Shown: positions 1 through 11,392 of the stretch, piece after piece
Layout of the letters: each line of letters opens with the position of its first letter
Position numbering within the stretch: the first letter of the stretch is position 1
Assembly (NCBI RefSeq): GCF_905475345.1
Contig: NC_066586.1
Location: 6,920,400 to 6,984,399 of the forward strand
Source of the DNA: Vespula vulgaris
Taxonomy: Eukaryota > Arthropoda > Insecta > Hymenoptera > Vespidae
Length of the DNA stretch: 64,000 nt
Direction of reading: 5' to 3'
Made by a program: the position numbers and the translations under genes
Notes under the pieces: generated by a model
The model's database searches: none
What the model was told of the DNA's origin: nothing
What the model saw: only the letters and a program-made list of their open reading frames with translations

Positions 1-185
1 GTATGTATGGCTTTTCTATGGGGACTGGCTACTGGCGAAGGTCCCGGTCGTTGGTCATTGTTCGCCTCGTGTACAATACATTCTCGATACCACGTAGATT
101 GCATTCACCGGCCAACGTATCTCTCCGCTTGGAGAAAGAATCTCTCAATGTCATTGAGGAAAAAAGAGAGAACTAAAAAATGGAA

Positions 186-207
186 AGAAAGAAAGAGAGA
201 TAGAGAT

Positions 208-244
<37 letters not shown>

Positions 245-246
245 AA
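186..246. repeat. GA microsatellite (imperfect)
   Basis: GA dinucleotide core with GATA and GAAA interruptions. Confidence 0.9.
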
Positions 247-746
247 AGAATGAAGAGGGTGGATGCTGCGAGGAGAATAGCTCGTAACTAGACTCGATTT
301 ACAACTCGTCTTCTTTCGTATCATCACCCTATCTGTACTATCCTATTTATTTGACAAAAAAAAAGAAAAAGAAAAAATGTTTTATTCGTCATATCGAATT
401 CTAGTCAGCCTCACAGAGATTTCTTCTTTTCACATCAGAACCTTGACAAAACGTAGCTTTTCAACAACAAAGTCGAATCTAAATTCTATATACCAGGTGA
501 CGCACGAACGTTCGTTTTAAAGTTGTCCGATTGGCCTTGCTCAAATTTTCTGATAATCATCCAGACGTACGAGTAGATATATGTACTATGTATACGATTT
601 TTTGTATATATGATCGTAAACGAAAGAAAGAAGATCGAAACGAAAGAAAGAAATCGCGCACATGTTGAAGCTTTTAGACAGTGTCCGCACCCCGTGACTC
701 TTTCACACTGAGTAGTAAAATAAAAATAAAAAAAAAAATAAGAAAA

Positions 747-748
<2 letters not shown>

Positions 749-780
<32 letters not shown>
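749..780. repeat. GA microsatellite
   Basis: Sixteen uninterrupted GA units after an A-rich tract. Confidence 0.95.
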
Positions 781-782
<2 letters not shown>

Positions 783-1424
783 TGGATATAAATCGCTAAA
801 GCATAGCGTGCGCGAAAAAAAAGAAGTCGTGTTGGGGAGCGTGCGAAGATGCGAGAGTTGTCAACGAGTCTTTCTTTTCCCATAATAGGATTACCAGAAA
901 AAAAAGAAGAAGCTTAGATTAATTTATGCGTTGACTTTTCGCCTTTAAACTTCCGGGTGATGATCGGGAGTATAAGAATGATATATAAAGGTATATGCTT
1001 ATTTATATATATGTGTGTGTGTGACAAGATATATTGTTAAATTGAAAAATTGTTCCTTTCACCTAGACTTTTTATTCATCAAATTGAAAAAATATGTGAA
1101 ACGATATTATGCAAAGATATGAATAGAAACGACAAATGGCATGATACGGTTATCATCCCAGTCATGGATCGGATCGAGATCGATTAATCGCATCGCTCGT
1201 GACTCACTATTGCTCGTAATTTCACGCGCATTTACGTGCTAGACATCGCGAGTCAAAAGAGCGAAACGAAAGAGCGAGAGCTCTTTGAACACTTTGAAGC
1301 TTTAGCTGGTCGGAAAAAAATGGCCAGCAAAAAAGTTCGACATGTGCTGCGACATCGGCGTTGCCAAGCGTTTCGATCCATCTCGCATAAGCTGTAAAAT
1401 ATCCTTTAATCTTATCCAGAAAAA

Positions 1425-1464
1425 AGAAGAAAAAGAAAAAGAAGAAGAAGAAGAAGAAGAAGAG
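1425..1464. repeat. GAA trinucleotide tract
   Basis: GAA/GAAAAA repeats, at least seven perfect GAA units at the end. Confidence 0.9.
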
Positions 1465-2180
1465 GACTATCTCCTACCGCGTATGAAAGCAACTTCGCGT
1501 GCGGCTTTGTTTTGGCAAAACAGTATGAGAGCTTGATGAAAAAAAAAGGAGTCAACTCTCGAGAAATGTGCCATTTTAGGAGTATACGGGAGGAGTAGAA
1601 AAAATTACCCATAAGTGTATTCTTCCCTTAAATTAGTGCCTACGTTCTCGTGGGAAAGTCTTACCTATGTACAAACGTATCTACGTATAAGGAATACATA
1701 TATATATGTACATATAAGGCATATTTAAATGACGAACCGTAAGGACTTTTAATGAATTTTTTCTAACGAGATACGTTTTATTCTTATACATATATTCATG
1801 ATTACGGAATTGAGAAAATTTATTGAAAGAAAAGTGAGCCTACAGAATTCGACAAGCCTGATCAAGGAGAACATGTTGTCTCATCGATTATTCTACCTGA
1901 TGTACTTAAAATATTAGAAGACTGGGCGAGATTTGCGAAAAATAATGTGAAATAAAAGAAGAACAACGCGAGAATATCGTATTCCTCTCGCATGTGCCTT
2001 AGCCGTCACGGTATTCCTTAACCACGATTCTCTCGACGATGCTGCTGTTGCGAACCGAGCACGGTATACGCGTTACCACTTCTTACTGCACTTCCATCTC
2101 GGTGGTTTTCCCACACCAAGCCGACTACCAGAGTGTAACATTATATCCTCGGTGGAGCACTATGGTGGTTCTCTTTCGCC

Positions 2181-2245
2181 ATGACGACGAACTCGTATCT
2201 CCTGCACACGCTCCTGCTCCTGCTCTTCGGCACATTCTGCATGGG
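2181..2245 (+). CDS. weak candidate signal-peptide exon on the plus strand
   Basis: The ATG at 2181 (context TTCGCCATGA) opens MTTNSYLLHTLLLLLFGTFC followed by MG, a textbook signal-peptide profile, in a locally GC-rich stretch. The only GT dinucleotides before the TC repeat at 2255 are poor donors (GTGGTC, GTCGTA), so splicing is doubtful. Without a donor the frame runs into the repeat. It could equally be chance. Confidence 0.18.
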
Positions 2246-2251
2246 TGGTCG

Positions 2252-2254
<3 letters not shown>

Positions 2255-2297
<43 letters not shown>

Positions 2298-2317
2298 AAG
2301 AAGAAGAAGAAGAAGAA
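2255..2317. repeat. TC microsatellite followed by GAA tract
   Basis: About twenty TC units directly followed by seven GAA/AAG units. The pyrimidine-to-purine switch occurs on one strand within 63 bp. Confidence 0.95.
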
Positions 2318-3161
2318 TCAAGAAAGATTCTCGTCGTTAAAATACTTTTAAACGAAAACATCAAGGACATGGGTGTGTCTACGATCTTTCATGTCGAGCA
2401 ACAAGTATTCCATATATACGAATTGAGAAACGCAAGGAAATCGCAGGATATCGCAAGGAAATTAAGAAAATTCCACACATTGCCCTATTAGGAATCCAGC
2501 AAACAAGTTCATCCTATTAAACCTATGTAATATTCATACCTTACGTCGTCGTTCGAAACAGCAAACTTCCTCTATTCAACCAACATATATTTACATATCG
2601 TCCTACCTATGAACAACTTCTACCTAAGACACCAGTTGTTTTTATGAGATCCCAAAGTAACGTAATTCTGTATTTCCTGCGAAAGACGCGATCGGAAACG
2701 TCGTAAAGGCGCGACGCGGTCTCACCGCAAGGTGCATGCAAACTACGCGACGCCATCTTCCCCACCTCCATTCGTGTTCCGCGAAGGCAAGTTTCAAGTT
2801 CAGTGCCACCTACTAACAGAGAGTCCTCGTAGTGAATTCTCCACCTCCGCATTCGAGATAATACACGTTGATGCAACGATTTACCTGAAGATACTCTCTC
2901 TTTCTCTCTCTCCCTCCCTTTTTCCCTCTCATTCTTTTATTCTTTAAAGTAGCCAACCTCCGTCCCTCCCGTAACCTAAATCTCCATCTCTCTCTACATT
3001 CTTTCATCGTTCTTAGACCCCCTGCCTCGAAATTCTAGCGGTGAGTCTCGACAATACCCTATGCTTGGATATATTCTTTCTCTTTCGCGTCCATCCTCCG
3101 TGGACGAGCCATTTTCCTCGTGCACACGGCGTGTCGAACGACCGACCAACTCGAGGACTTC

Positions 3162-3229
3162 GTTCTTCTTCTTCTTCTTTCTTCTTCTTCTTCAACTCCT
3201 CTTTCTTCTTCTTTCGAAGTTCTTCTTCG
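3162..3229. repeat. CTT trinucleotide tract
   Basis: Interrupted TTC/CTT repeats. Confidence 0.9.
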
Positions 3230-3349
3230 TCTCCGTTGGTATATTTTGCGAGGGCGGGCTTCACAGACGAGCCATATGGCAAACGTTTTTTCCCCTTATC
3301 CGCACTTCGCTAGAGAAGGACGATAAAGACGCCGCACGAGAAAGATAGG

Positions 3350-3418
3350 GGAGAAAGAAAGAAAGAGAAAGAGAGAGGAAAAAACAAAGAGAGAGAGAGA
3401 GAGAACGAGAGAGAAAGT
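3350..3418. repeat. GA/GAAA microsatellite
   Basis: Imperfect purine tract of GA and GAAA units. Confidence 0.85.
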
Positions 3419-4124
3419 ATAAAGAACTCTTCGTTGTCACACTGCGAACGTATGTCCTCTGGGCGACTTAAAAACAATTTTTTTTTTGTATGTGTTATGA
3501 AAGACTTTGTACGGACAAAAATCCAAAAATAAAAATAAATGAAAAAAAATAAACAACCGAAGGGAAAGCTAAGCAATTTTTCTGGCTATACGTAGTTTGA
3601 GTAAAGTTTCTAAAAGAATACTTTATACCCTTTATACGGGGAAATAATGAAGAATTTTCGAATGCTTATATAAATATCTGTACGGACTTTGTAATGGCTC
3701 TACGTTGATTCCTTAAAATTTTCAAAGAGATCTTTTTAATGTAGATACAGAGAAAATGAGAATAACGTGCAAGTTAAAGAGTAATCCCCATAAGTAGAGA
3801 TTCTCGGAAGATTTATCCCGTAAGGCGATCGATGGCCTCGAAGAAGGTGGATTCGTCGAGATGTTAGGCGGGTAGGCATATAGGAATGGAAACTGGAGTT
3901 CACATATTCGTCCAGTCTGCTTGATGGCGTTCACAAGTCGACGAAGATGAAGACGACGGGTGGACGTTCACCTTTGTTCGCGACGTTGGACTCAGGATTC
4001 GACGAGGTTTGCTACGGAGGAGCTTCGTCGTTGAATCCCTGGAGACATATCTGGACTGTTTTCTTCGAGACTGGTTGCCCCATTTGGTCAAGAAGGGAGC
4101 CACCTTGCTAACTCGATGCAAGCT

Positions 4125-4191
4125 TCTCTCTCTCTCTCTGTCCTTCTCTTTCTCTCTCTTTCTCTCTCTCTCTCTTTCTTTCTCTTTCTTG
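4125..4191. repeat. TC microsatellite (imperfect)
   Basis: TC units with CTTT interruptions. Confidence 0.9.
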
Positions 4192-4800
4192 TATACGAGC
4201 AAACCGTAAAGACGGACGGATGTGCCTCGTTTCTCGCTTCTTTTGCTTATACACGTACACGTAGCGCGATTTTATTCGCGCTTCCCCCTGTCCAGACAGG
4301 AATACGTTACCTTAAATGGCTGGGTTCACAGAATTCTTTCGTTTACGCCATATCTTTCTCTGTGAACTCGAATTTCTATCGAAAGTAATCATTCTCTCTT
4401 TCTTTCCTTTAATAATTTAAAACGTATATACATACGTGTAAAACGAAAAAGAGAGATCGATCAAAGATAGTCAGGTGCGTCGAAAAGGTCGCTCTTAAAT
4501 TCTCTCAACGATATGGATGCGAAGAAGAAACGCTCGTATTCGAAGATCAATCAATCGATAATTTTATTTCCTTGAGAATGACAGAGATAAGAGAAAATAA
4601 ACCACGATGACACGTTGGAAGTCGAAATATCACGGCAGAATCGCAGGTTACCACGTATAGCTTGGTATAAGGACGTTGTGGAAAGGGTGGCACTCAAGAT
4701 CGTTCTCGCTTCTTCGTGAGACACGAAGTCTCGTAAGAAGAAAGAGTATAGAGCACGGAAGAAACATCGTGGCAGAAGTGAAAGAGTAGAACAGAAAGAC

Positions 4801-4886
4801 AGAAAGAAAAAGAAAGAGAGATAGAGAGAGAAAGAAAGAGAAAGAGAAAGAGAAGAGAGAGAGAGAAAGAGAGAAGAAGAGAAGGA
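4801..4886. repeat. GA/GAAA microsatellite (imperfect)
   Basis: Long purine-only run of GA, GAAA and GATA units. Confidence 0.9.
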
Positions 4887-7012
4887 AGAGGACGGAGGAG
4901 GACCGGCTCGAGGTCTCGTAGCATGCAATCTTCGCCCATTGAAGACGCGCTGGGAAACTGCACGGTTATTATGCCTCAATGGAAGAGGACTCGGGATGCG
5001 CAGGGCTCGGGCGGGTAGGAATGTCGAAGGTAGCAGAGGATGGATGCGAAACGTACGCGTTACTCCCAGCTAGAGGAAGGTTCCTGCTCCGTAACCGCGA
5101 CACGCAAGCCAACACGATCGAGGAACCATGTCCTCTCTCTGGCACATGCTATTAGAAAGAGAGAGAGAGAGAGAGAGAAAGAGGGAGGGAGGAAAAAAGG
5201 TGAAGCGAAAGAAAGAGAAAAAGTCGAAAACTTGGAGGACCTTTGTCGAGTCAATGTTATTGCGATTTTATGACGTTCCTCGGTGTTTCTTTCGTCTCTT
5301 TGACGAACTCACTTGACCACTCGTTGTTTTTTCGAAGACTCGTTAAGAAACGTTCCTCCAGATAAGTCTACGTTTCATAACGCTAACGTGCAAACTTGAT
5401 ATTTCGTTTAAAGTGAAAAATTTGACGTTGTATAGGTTTTCCATTTGTTTCCATGAAATAGTAATGTTTCTGTATGATTTTCTTGTTCTTTTTTCTTTTA
5501 ATTTCTTTTTTCTTTATCTATGGCGTAACGATAGGAATATCAGTTTCAATATTAACGATATCGATTGGGATATCTTTGAGGAGATCGTTTTTCTTTTATA
5601 AATATACAGACTATTCCGAGCAGGATGCCGACAACTGGATTATCGAAGCGACTGGAACGCCTCCATTCAGAGGCCGCGTATCGTACGAGCCGCGTACAAA
5701 ACGTGCTTGATAAGAATTAAGTATTCGTAGTCACCGCAAGACGAGCATTTAAAGAACGGCCACGTCACGCGAGAACAAGAGAAATAGAAAGAGAGAAAGA
5801 GGAAGAGAGATCTTTCCGCGAGAAACGATAAGCGTCTTGAATAACAGTAGATTTCATCGACTTCACATTACAAATCAAATTACAAAAACAGATTACAAAT
5901 CTTATCACGCAAATCTATATTTTCGGAATTTCATACTTTTCTTTGATAACTCTCGATAACGAATGTACCTTATCTATTTTAAGATCGTCGTGGTGTAATC
6001 ATCGTTTAAAAAGACTAAGTAAACTCTTCGCCATTTTTTCTTTCTTTTCTCGAAATAATAAGAAAAGAAAAAAAAAGGAGAAAAAGGAAAACAAAAAATC
6101 TTACGACTTTCGTTAATTTCACTAGAATTCAAGCACGACACACGGTAGAGAGAACGTTTAAGGCAAAAGCCGAAACGAATCGGCTCCGACGAGCGAGTCT
6201 GGCTGATAAGTTCTCTGTTCACTACGTTCCTCGCGAATCCTTCCAACGTTTCTCGCGCGATTTCATCGATTTTTCCTGATGCATTCCTACCAAGTATGAC
6301 GACGTCTTACTGCGAGCAAGAAATATCATCGCGGCATTGAATTCCGGGCCAATACGAGCGCACCCCTCATCAACCTCAATTAAACTCCACCGTCTCGCAC
6401 TTATGCTCACTTCGCACCCGAGGCGCTCCGAGTGCTGCTGGTGTTAAGTCACTACGTATTATTGGCCGAGCGAGCAAACTTCACTCAAGACGGTTGCTTT
6501 CTTTAGCCGGGATGACCGAAAAAGTCGAATTTATCGCGAGTTCAAAGTTCCAAACTTTACCAATTCCGCGTAATCGTATTTTCGATCAGGCTATTGTAAT
6601 CTGTATCGAAGTAACATCTTGTGACTAATTCCTAAGTACTTTCCTCGCAAATGAAAAGACGAAAAGTATTGATTTGATTTTTGAAGTTTATCTTTCTTTT
6701 TCTCTTTTTTTGTGTCACCTTTCGCAACAGCATTGCGATATACACGATCGCTTGATTTTCACGATTAGAAAGAATCAAGAGCTTCTAGTTAGTCCGCAAT
6801 TTTGATGGATCTTCCACGAAAGACCACGTTCCTGCTCCTCCTTCTTCTTTGCATTGTCCCTAGCAAAAAAGAGAAACGACTACTCGACGCCATCCTTCTC
6901 GTTTCTTCTCTTCGTTTACGGCTACTCTAGAGTTGTAGCTTAGGCCATTACGATTCTACCGACGTCGTCTTTTTCACGCGGATAAACGACCAACGTAAAG
7001 GTCTCTAGTAGC

Positions 7013-7040
7013 TCTCTATCTCTCTTTATTTCTCTCTCTT

Positions 7041-7113
<73 letters not shown>
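7013..7113. repeat. long TC microsatellite
   Basis: About 100 bp of TC repeat with few interruptions in its first third. One of the longest perfect TC tracts in the window. Confidence 0.95.
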
Positions 7114-7114
<1 letters not shown>

Positions 7115-7829
7115 GTCTCAACAGGCAGAGGGAGGGATCACAAATCCTTTCCTGCTAGACTGACCCTCGAGGTGTGACCATGTTCCTTGAGAAGAAGACA
7201 CGATTCAATTCTACTATGATTTCTACGATTCAAATCTCCCGCCAGACATGTCTTTGAATGTCTCGACCAGGATTATGCATGATCTCGTACTCGTTGCGAC
7301 GACCGTTGAACTTCAATACTTAGTTCGATTGCAAAGCCGACTTCTTCTCCTCGCGAGATCAGATTTATATTCACGACGTGAAATGAAAGAATCGACAATG
7401 TTATCCTTTGAACTTGGTTTTGGACCAAGTACGAGTTTTATGATATATATTTCTCACGTTCAAAAAATAGCTTTGACGAAATCCTTTTGTGCAAATTCTT
7501 TTGTAAGGATCAAATAACTTGATTCGCTTATCGGTCTTCGTTGTTTTTCCTTTCCTTCCTTTGTAAAGAAAAATAAATCTACTTTATCTTCATATTTTCT
7601 TAGTCGTTATATCAGAAACATTATTGGCTACGTTCTATTGATAGGAATATCGGAATGAATCGAAAACGTTTTAGGTAAAAACAGTAAAATCTAAATCGTC
7701 GTGAGTCATCGACACGTGAACGAGTAAGCGAGCGAGCGCAGCTGCAGCCTCGTAGTATCATGCTAAATGATTATCACTTAACGCGAGCAACTAGTTAGGC
7801 ACGCGCATCGAGAGATTCTCTTAACGAGG

Positions 7830-7871
<42 letters not shown>
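7830..7871. repeat. GA microsatellite
   Basis: About twenty GA units with one GAAA interruption. Confidence 0.95.
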
Positions 7872-7875
<4 letters not shown>

Positions 7876-9680
7876 TCGCGCCTAGAGAGACAAGTCGTTA
7901 GATTTAAATCCGTTCCAGTTTTATGCAAATAATCGTTCTCCATCAATCTATTTCGTTATTTGGTAATGCGCGCGATATTATTCGCATTAGAAAGATCTAA
8001 CTTACATAGCCTATTACTTTCTTACTGGAAAATACGACGGTCGTAGGAAATACATAAATTTTGTTTAATTGTTTCATTGTAATAATCGGTTTTCGTTCAG
8101 GTGAAATTTTTACGTTATTATAATTAAAATCAAAAGGAAAAATATTGCAATAAACAATTCATTCAACCTACGAAGACTTCCATAAATCTTTCATACGGTA
8201 AAACGATCAACTTATCCGAGAAGTCGATCGTAAATTCGAGTCAATCCGCAAGTTAGTAAATTAGAAGCACGTGAATACTCGTTGGCGGTCCAATGCTCCA
8301 CATTATAAAGTCAGGCTAATCGTGGAATGTCGGCTATACACAATTGGCTTTTTGTGCGGTCTTAGATTCGGCGGGTATATCATTTCATTAGCCCATTAAA
8401 CAATTACGGCTAAGCACGATACAACACTTGTACAACACACACCTACTTTATATAGGCTCATGTCTATAACCATTCGTGAATGCGTTCTTTGTAATTGGCC
8501 TCCAAGTTTCTCTGCTTGCTTCTGACGTCGCTCCGACACGTGGTTTCGAATTCTACGGAGTCTCTTCCTCCGACGGTTCTAACTTTAAATACGATCGCTC
8601 GATATTCTTCCTTTCTATCGTTCATAAACGCTTCTCCGGTCAATTTCTTACGAAATTGATATTTGCGAGCCAATAGAAATAATAGAAGAAAATATGAGGA
8701 AAAATTTGCATCGATCTGAGACGGGTGAAGATAGACAGACGAATTAAATTGTGGTCAATGCACGAGGTGAATGCATTGTCGCTCGACCCTGATTGCCGCT
8801 GGCTGTCGTCGTACTGGCAGAGATAACTCAATTGCTGAACATCCAATCCTACTAAAGTTCCTTCGAGATAAGTCAACGTTAACTCTCAACGATCCGTTTA
8901 CTTAATATCAGAACGATTAAGAGATCAGTTAAACGAGAAAGAAACAAGAGATATTTTGGAAATAGTTTCTCGTTAAGTTGCGTTACTTCTACGGTATCTA
9001 TTTTCTTAACGACGGTCAAATCCTTTGGTAACGTTTGTCATGTAAGACGATTCGCGGGCCGATGCGTCATTGCTCGCGATCGTAGTCATCGGGATCGGTT
9101 CAAGTGGTGTTGACCCGAGCTTGTTCCCTTTACATCCTAGCGACTCGCTACCGATTCGTGGGAACGTCATCAACAAATTCTATATTAAATTCACCTTTGA
9201 TAAAAGAAGCCTGCGTCCTTAAAAAATTAGCAGGATTTTTCGATTCGTTTACCCCGACGAATGAAATCTTTAAGCTATATCTACTGCAATTATTTCACTC
9301 TTTGAAAGAGATTTAGGATCGCAGAAACGAGTTAGCAACTATCGGATCGGTATATTTTAACAATCGAAGGAAATACTACGAGATCTTCGATAGGCAAGCT
9401 TGCTAGGGACTTTGATTTGAGCGTTTATTTTATGCTTCGTTGGTTAACGTTCCTCTATACCTTTCTTTCGTACGGTAAAGAAAGAGAAAAGAGTAGTAGA
9501 GAAGAGAGTAGAGTAGACGTCGTTGACTTGGAGAACGCGAGGGAACACGTTCTTGCTTCTCCTTCCTTCGTCGACGCAGACTGCTCTGCCGTGGCAGTTT
9601 TTAAACGCGTCCGATACTCCCAGCAAGAATTCAACGAAGAATCCCTCGTATAATCTTTTATTCCACCGCCGCTATGTAGG

Positions 9681-9760
9681 TTCTCCCTCTCTCTCTCTCT
9701 TCCTCTCTTTCTCTCCTTCTCTCTTCTTTTTCTCTTCATCTTTCTTCCTCTCCTTTATTT
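9681..9760. repeat. TC-rich pyrimidine tract
   Basis: Imperfect TC/TTC tract. Confidence 0.8.
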
Positions 9761-11310
9761 GTTCATGCATTTTTGCGATCCCCGACTAGATTTTCTTTTA
9801 CCATCAGATTCTCTTCTCATATAAGTTGACAAGAAATAAGGATTTGATACATCGATCCTAGCACGATCGAAGGTTTCTCTTTGAATTCTTTATGAAACGT
9901 ACGCTATACGTGCAATCTAACGAAAGATCTATTAATCATCGTATAATACGAAAATGATGAGAAAACGTTGTCGTAATAAGTACCTATGTATGCACATTCT
10001 TATGTATCTCTGTACCTATCTATCTGAAACCATAGAAAAAGACTGGGTTGATCACGATCCCCGAAAGAACAAAGTTACCGGCTCGAAGACGCTCGATGAT
10101 AACTCGTGCAGACGCCGTAAGAAGAACTCTATCGTCGCTTTATCAAAAGTTCCACCGAGACTTGTCGTACCATTGGCCTGGATTCTCGTGCGAGTGCTTT
10201 GGCCGAACCGATCTTATTAAGGCCTAATTAGCCGTTTAACAAGGTATATTTAACTCATGGTGTGCGTACGTTATATCCACATAAGAGAAAGAGGGAGAGG
10301 GAGAGAAGGACGAGAGAAAAGAGGAGGACGCCGTTAAGTTTTCGGTATAAAAATAAATAAGCCGTATTCTCGTCGTTCCCTCCGAGTCAATCCGCGCCAT
10401 TTAGCGGCATAATCGGACTCCCCTTTTATCTTTTATCGAGCAATCCAAGGCAAACGCGGAGAGTGCTTATCAAAGTGAACTACGTATATAGAACTAATCC
10501 GTCTAATTTGTTTATTAGATCGACAGATTCAATGAAACGCAGGTAAAACGTTTGACGTGTGTACGTCCGTCTGTCTCTGTTTGCGCGTGTGTGAGTATCG
10601 TCCGTCCCTATATTATTTTGTAACAACAGGGATGGATGACGTACCCGTTGAAAACTCGATCATACACTTTGAAGTATTATGACAGTTAATAAACGTCAAA
10701 AGATGTTAAAGAACAAAATGGGGAATTGTTGGAGAATGAAGTTAAGCTCGATAAGTATAAAATATCTTACTATTATCGAAAAGAAAAGAAAGAAAAGAAA
10801 GTAAAACGAGGGAAAGAAGAGGTACGTAACTATCATCTTTCGGTAGAATAGTTGTTGTAAATCATTCCAGGAAAAAGAATTCTCTGACAATGTCGGACGG
10901 TCTATACCTGAATCTTTCGTTCGACGGTGGTGTAGGGACCTGAACGGAACAGCACCTGCTTAGTAATGTTTGCTATCCTTTATATTCTCCTTTCTCAGAG
11001 TAACGAGCGAGGAATCGAAATTTATGATCCATTTATATCTATACCGATAGTAGCTTTGAGAACCTTTCTTCTTACCCCTTTTATCTTTACTTCTAACATA
11101 TACATAAATACACGATGAACATAAGCCGTATATGGAATGGGAATGATTTTTGTTACGCATTCCGATCGTTCGTTTATCTTTCGCGCGGTCAAGCTCATAG
11201 GCAGCAAGCCTGCTTTTTCCATTAGTTTCGCGAGTACCGTTGCTTCCACTTCATACGGTGAAACGACGCAAAAGGTAAAAAAGAAAGACGACAGATCTCA
11301 AGAGACTCAC

Positions 11311-11392
11311 CTCTTTCCTCGATGACGTCTGCCTGATCAGAGTAGATCAGCATAAAGGAGACGTAGAGGACGAAGATAGTTCCCAGTCCCAT
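11311..11392 (-). CDS. candidate first coding exon of an unidentified secreted or membrane protein (partial)
   Basis: The ATG at 11392 has an excellent start context (TAAACATGGGA). The exon reads MGLGTIFVLYVSFMLIYSDQ then ADVIEER plus one base, ending at a consensus GTGAGT donor. The hydrophobic core of about 15 residues after a short N-region is a typical signal peptide, with acidic residues following. I could not find a convincing second exon at lower coordinates, so it may lie outside the window after a long intron. The protein family is not recognisable from this piece; ligand-gated channels, Ig-type proteins and small secreted proteins all start like this. Confidence 0.5.

Larger units (their letters stand above)
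1..11310. other. non-coding region below the candidate signal-peptide exon
   Basis: About 11 kb without a supported exon apart from the weak plus-strand candidate at 2181. It is dense in GA/TC and GAA/CTT microsatellites, listed separately. It may be the first intron of the gene starting at 11392 or simply intergenic. GC-richer patches near 2,030-2,250, 2,680-2,870 and 6,180-6,480 lack splice-bordered open frames. Confidence 0.5.

Noticed and set aside
4551..4979. 142-codon minus-strand open frame
   Set aside because: Ser/Leu/Phe repeats from the GA tract; no domain.
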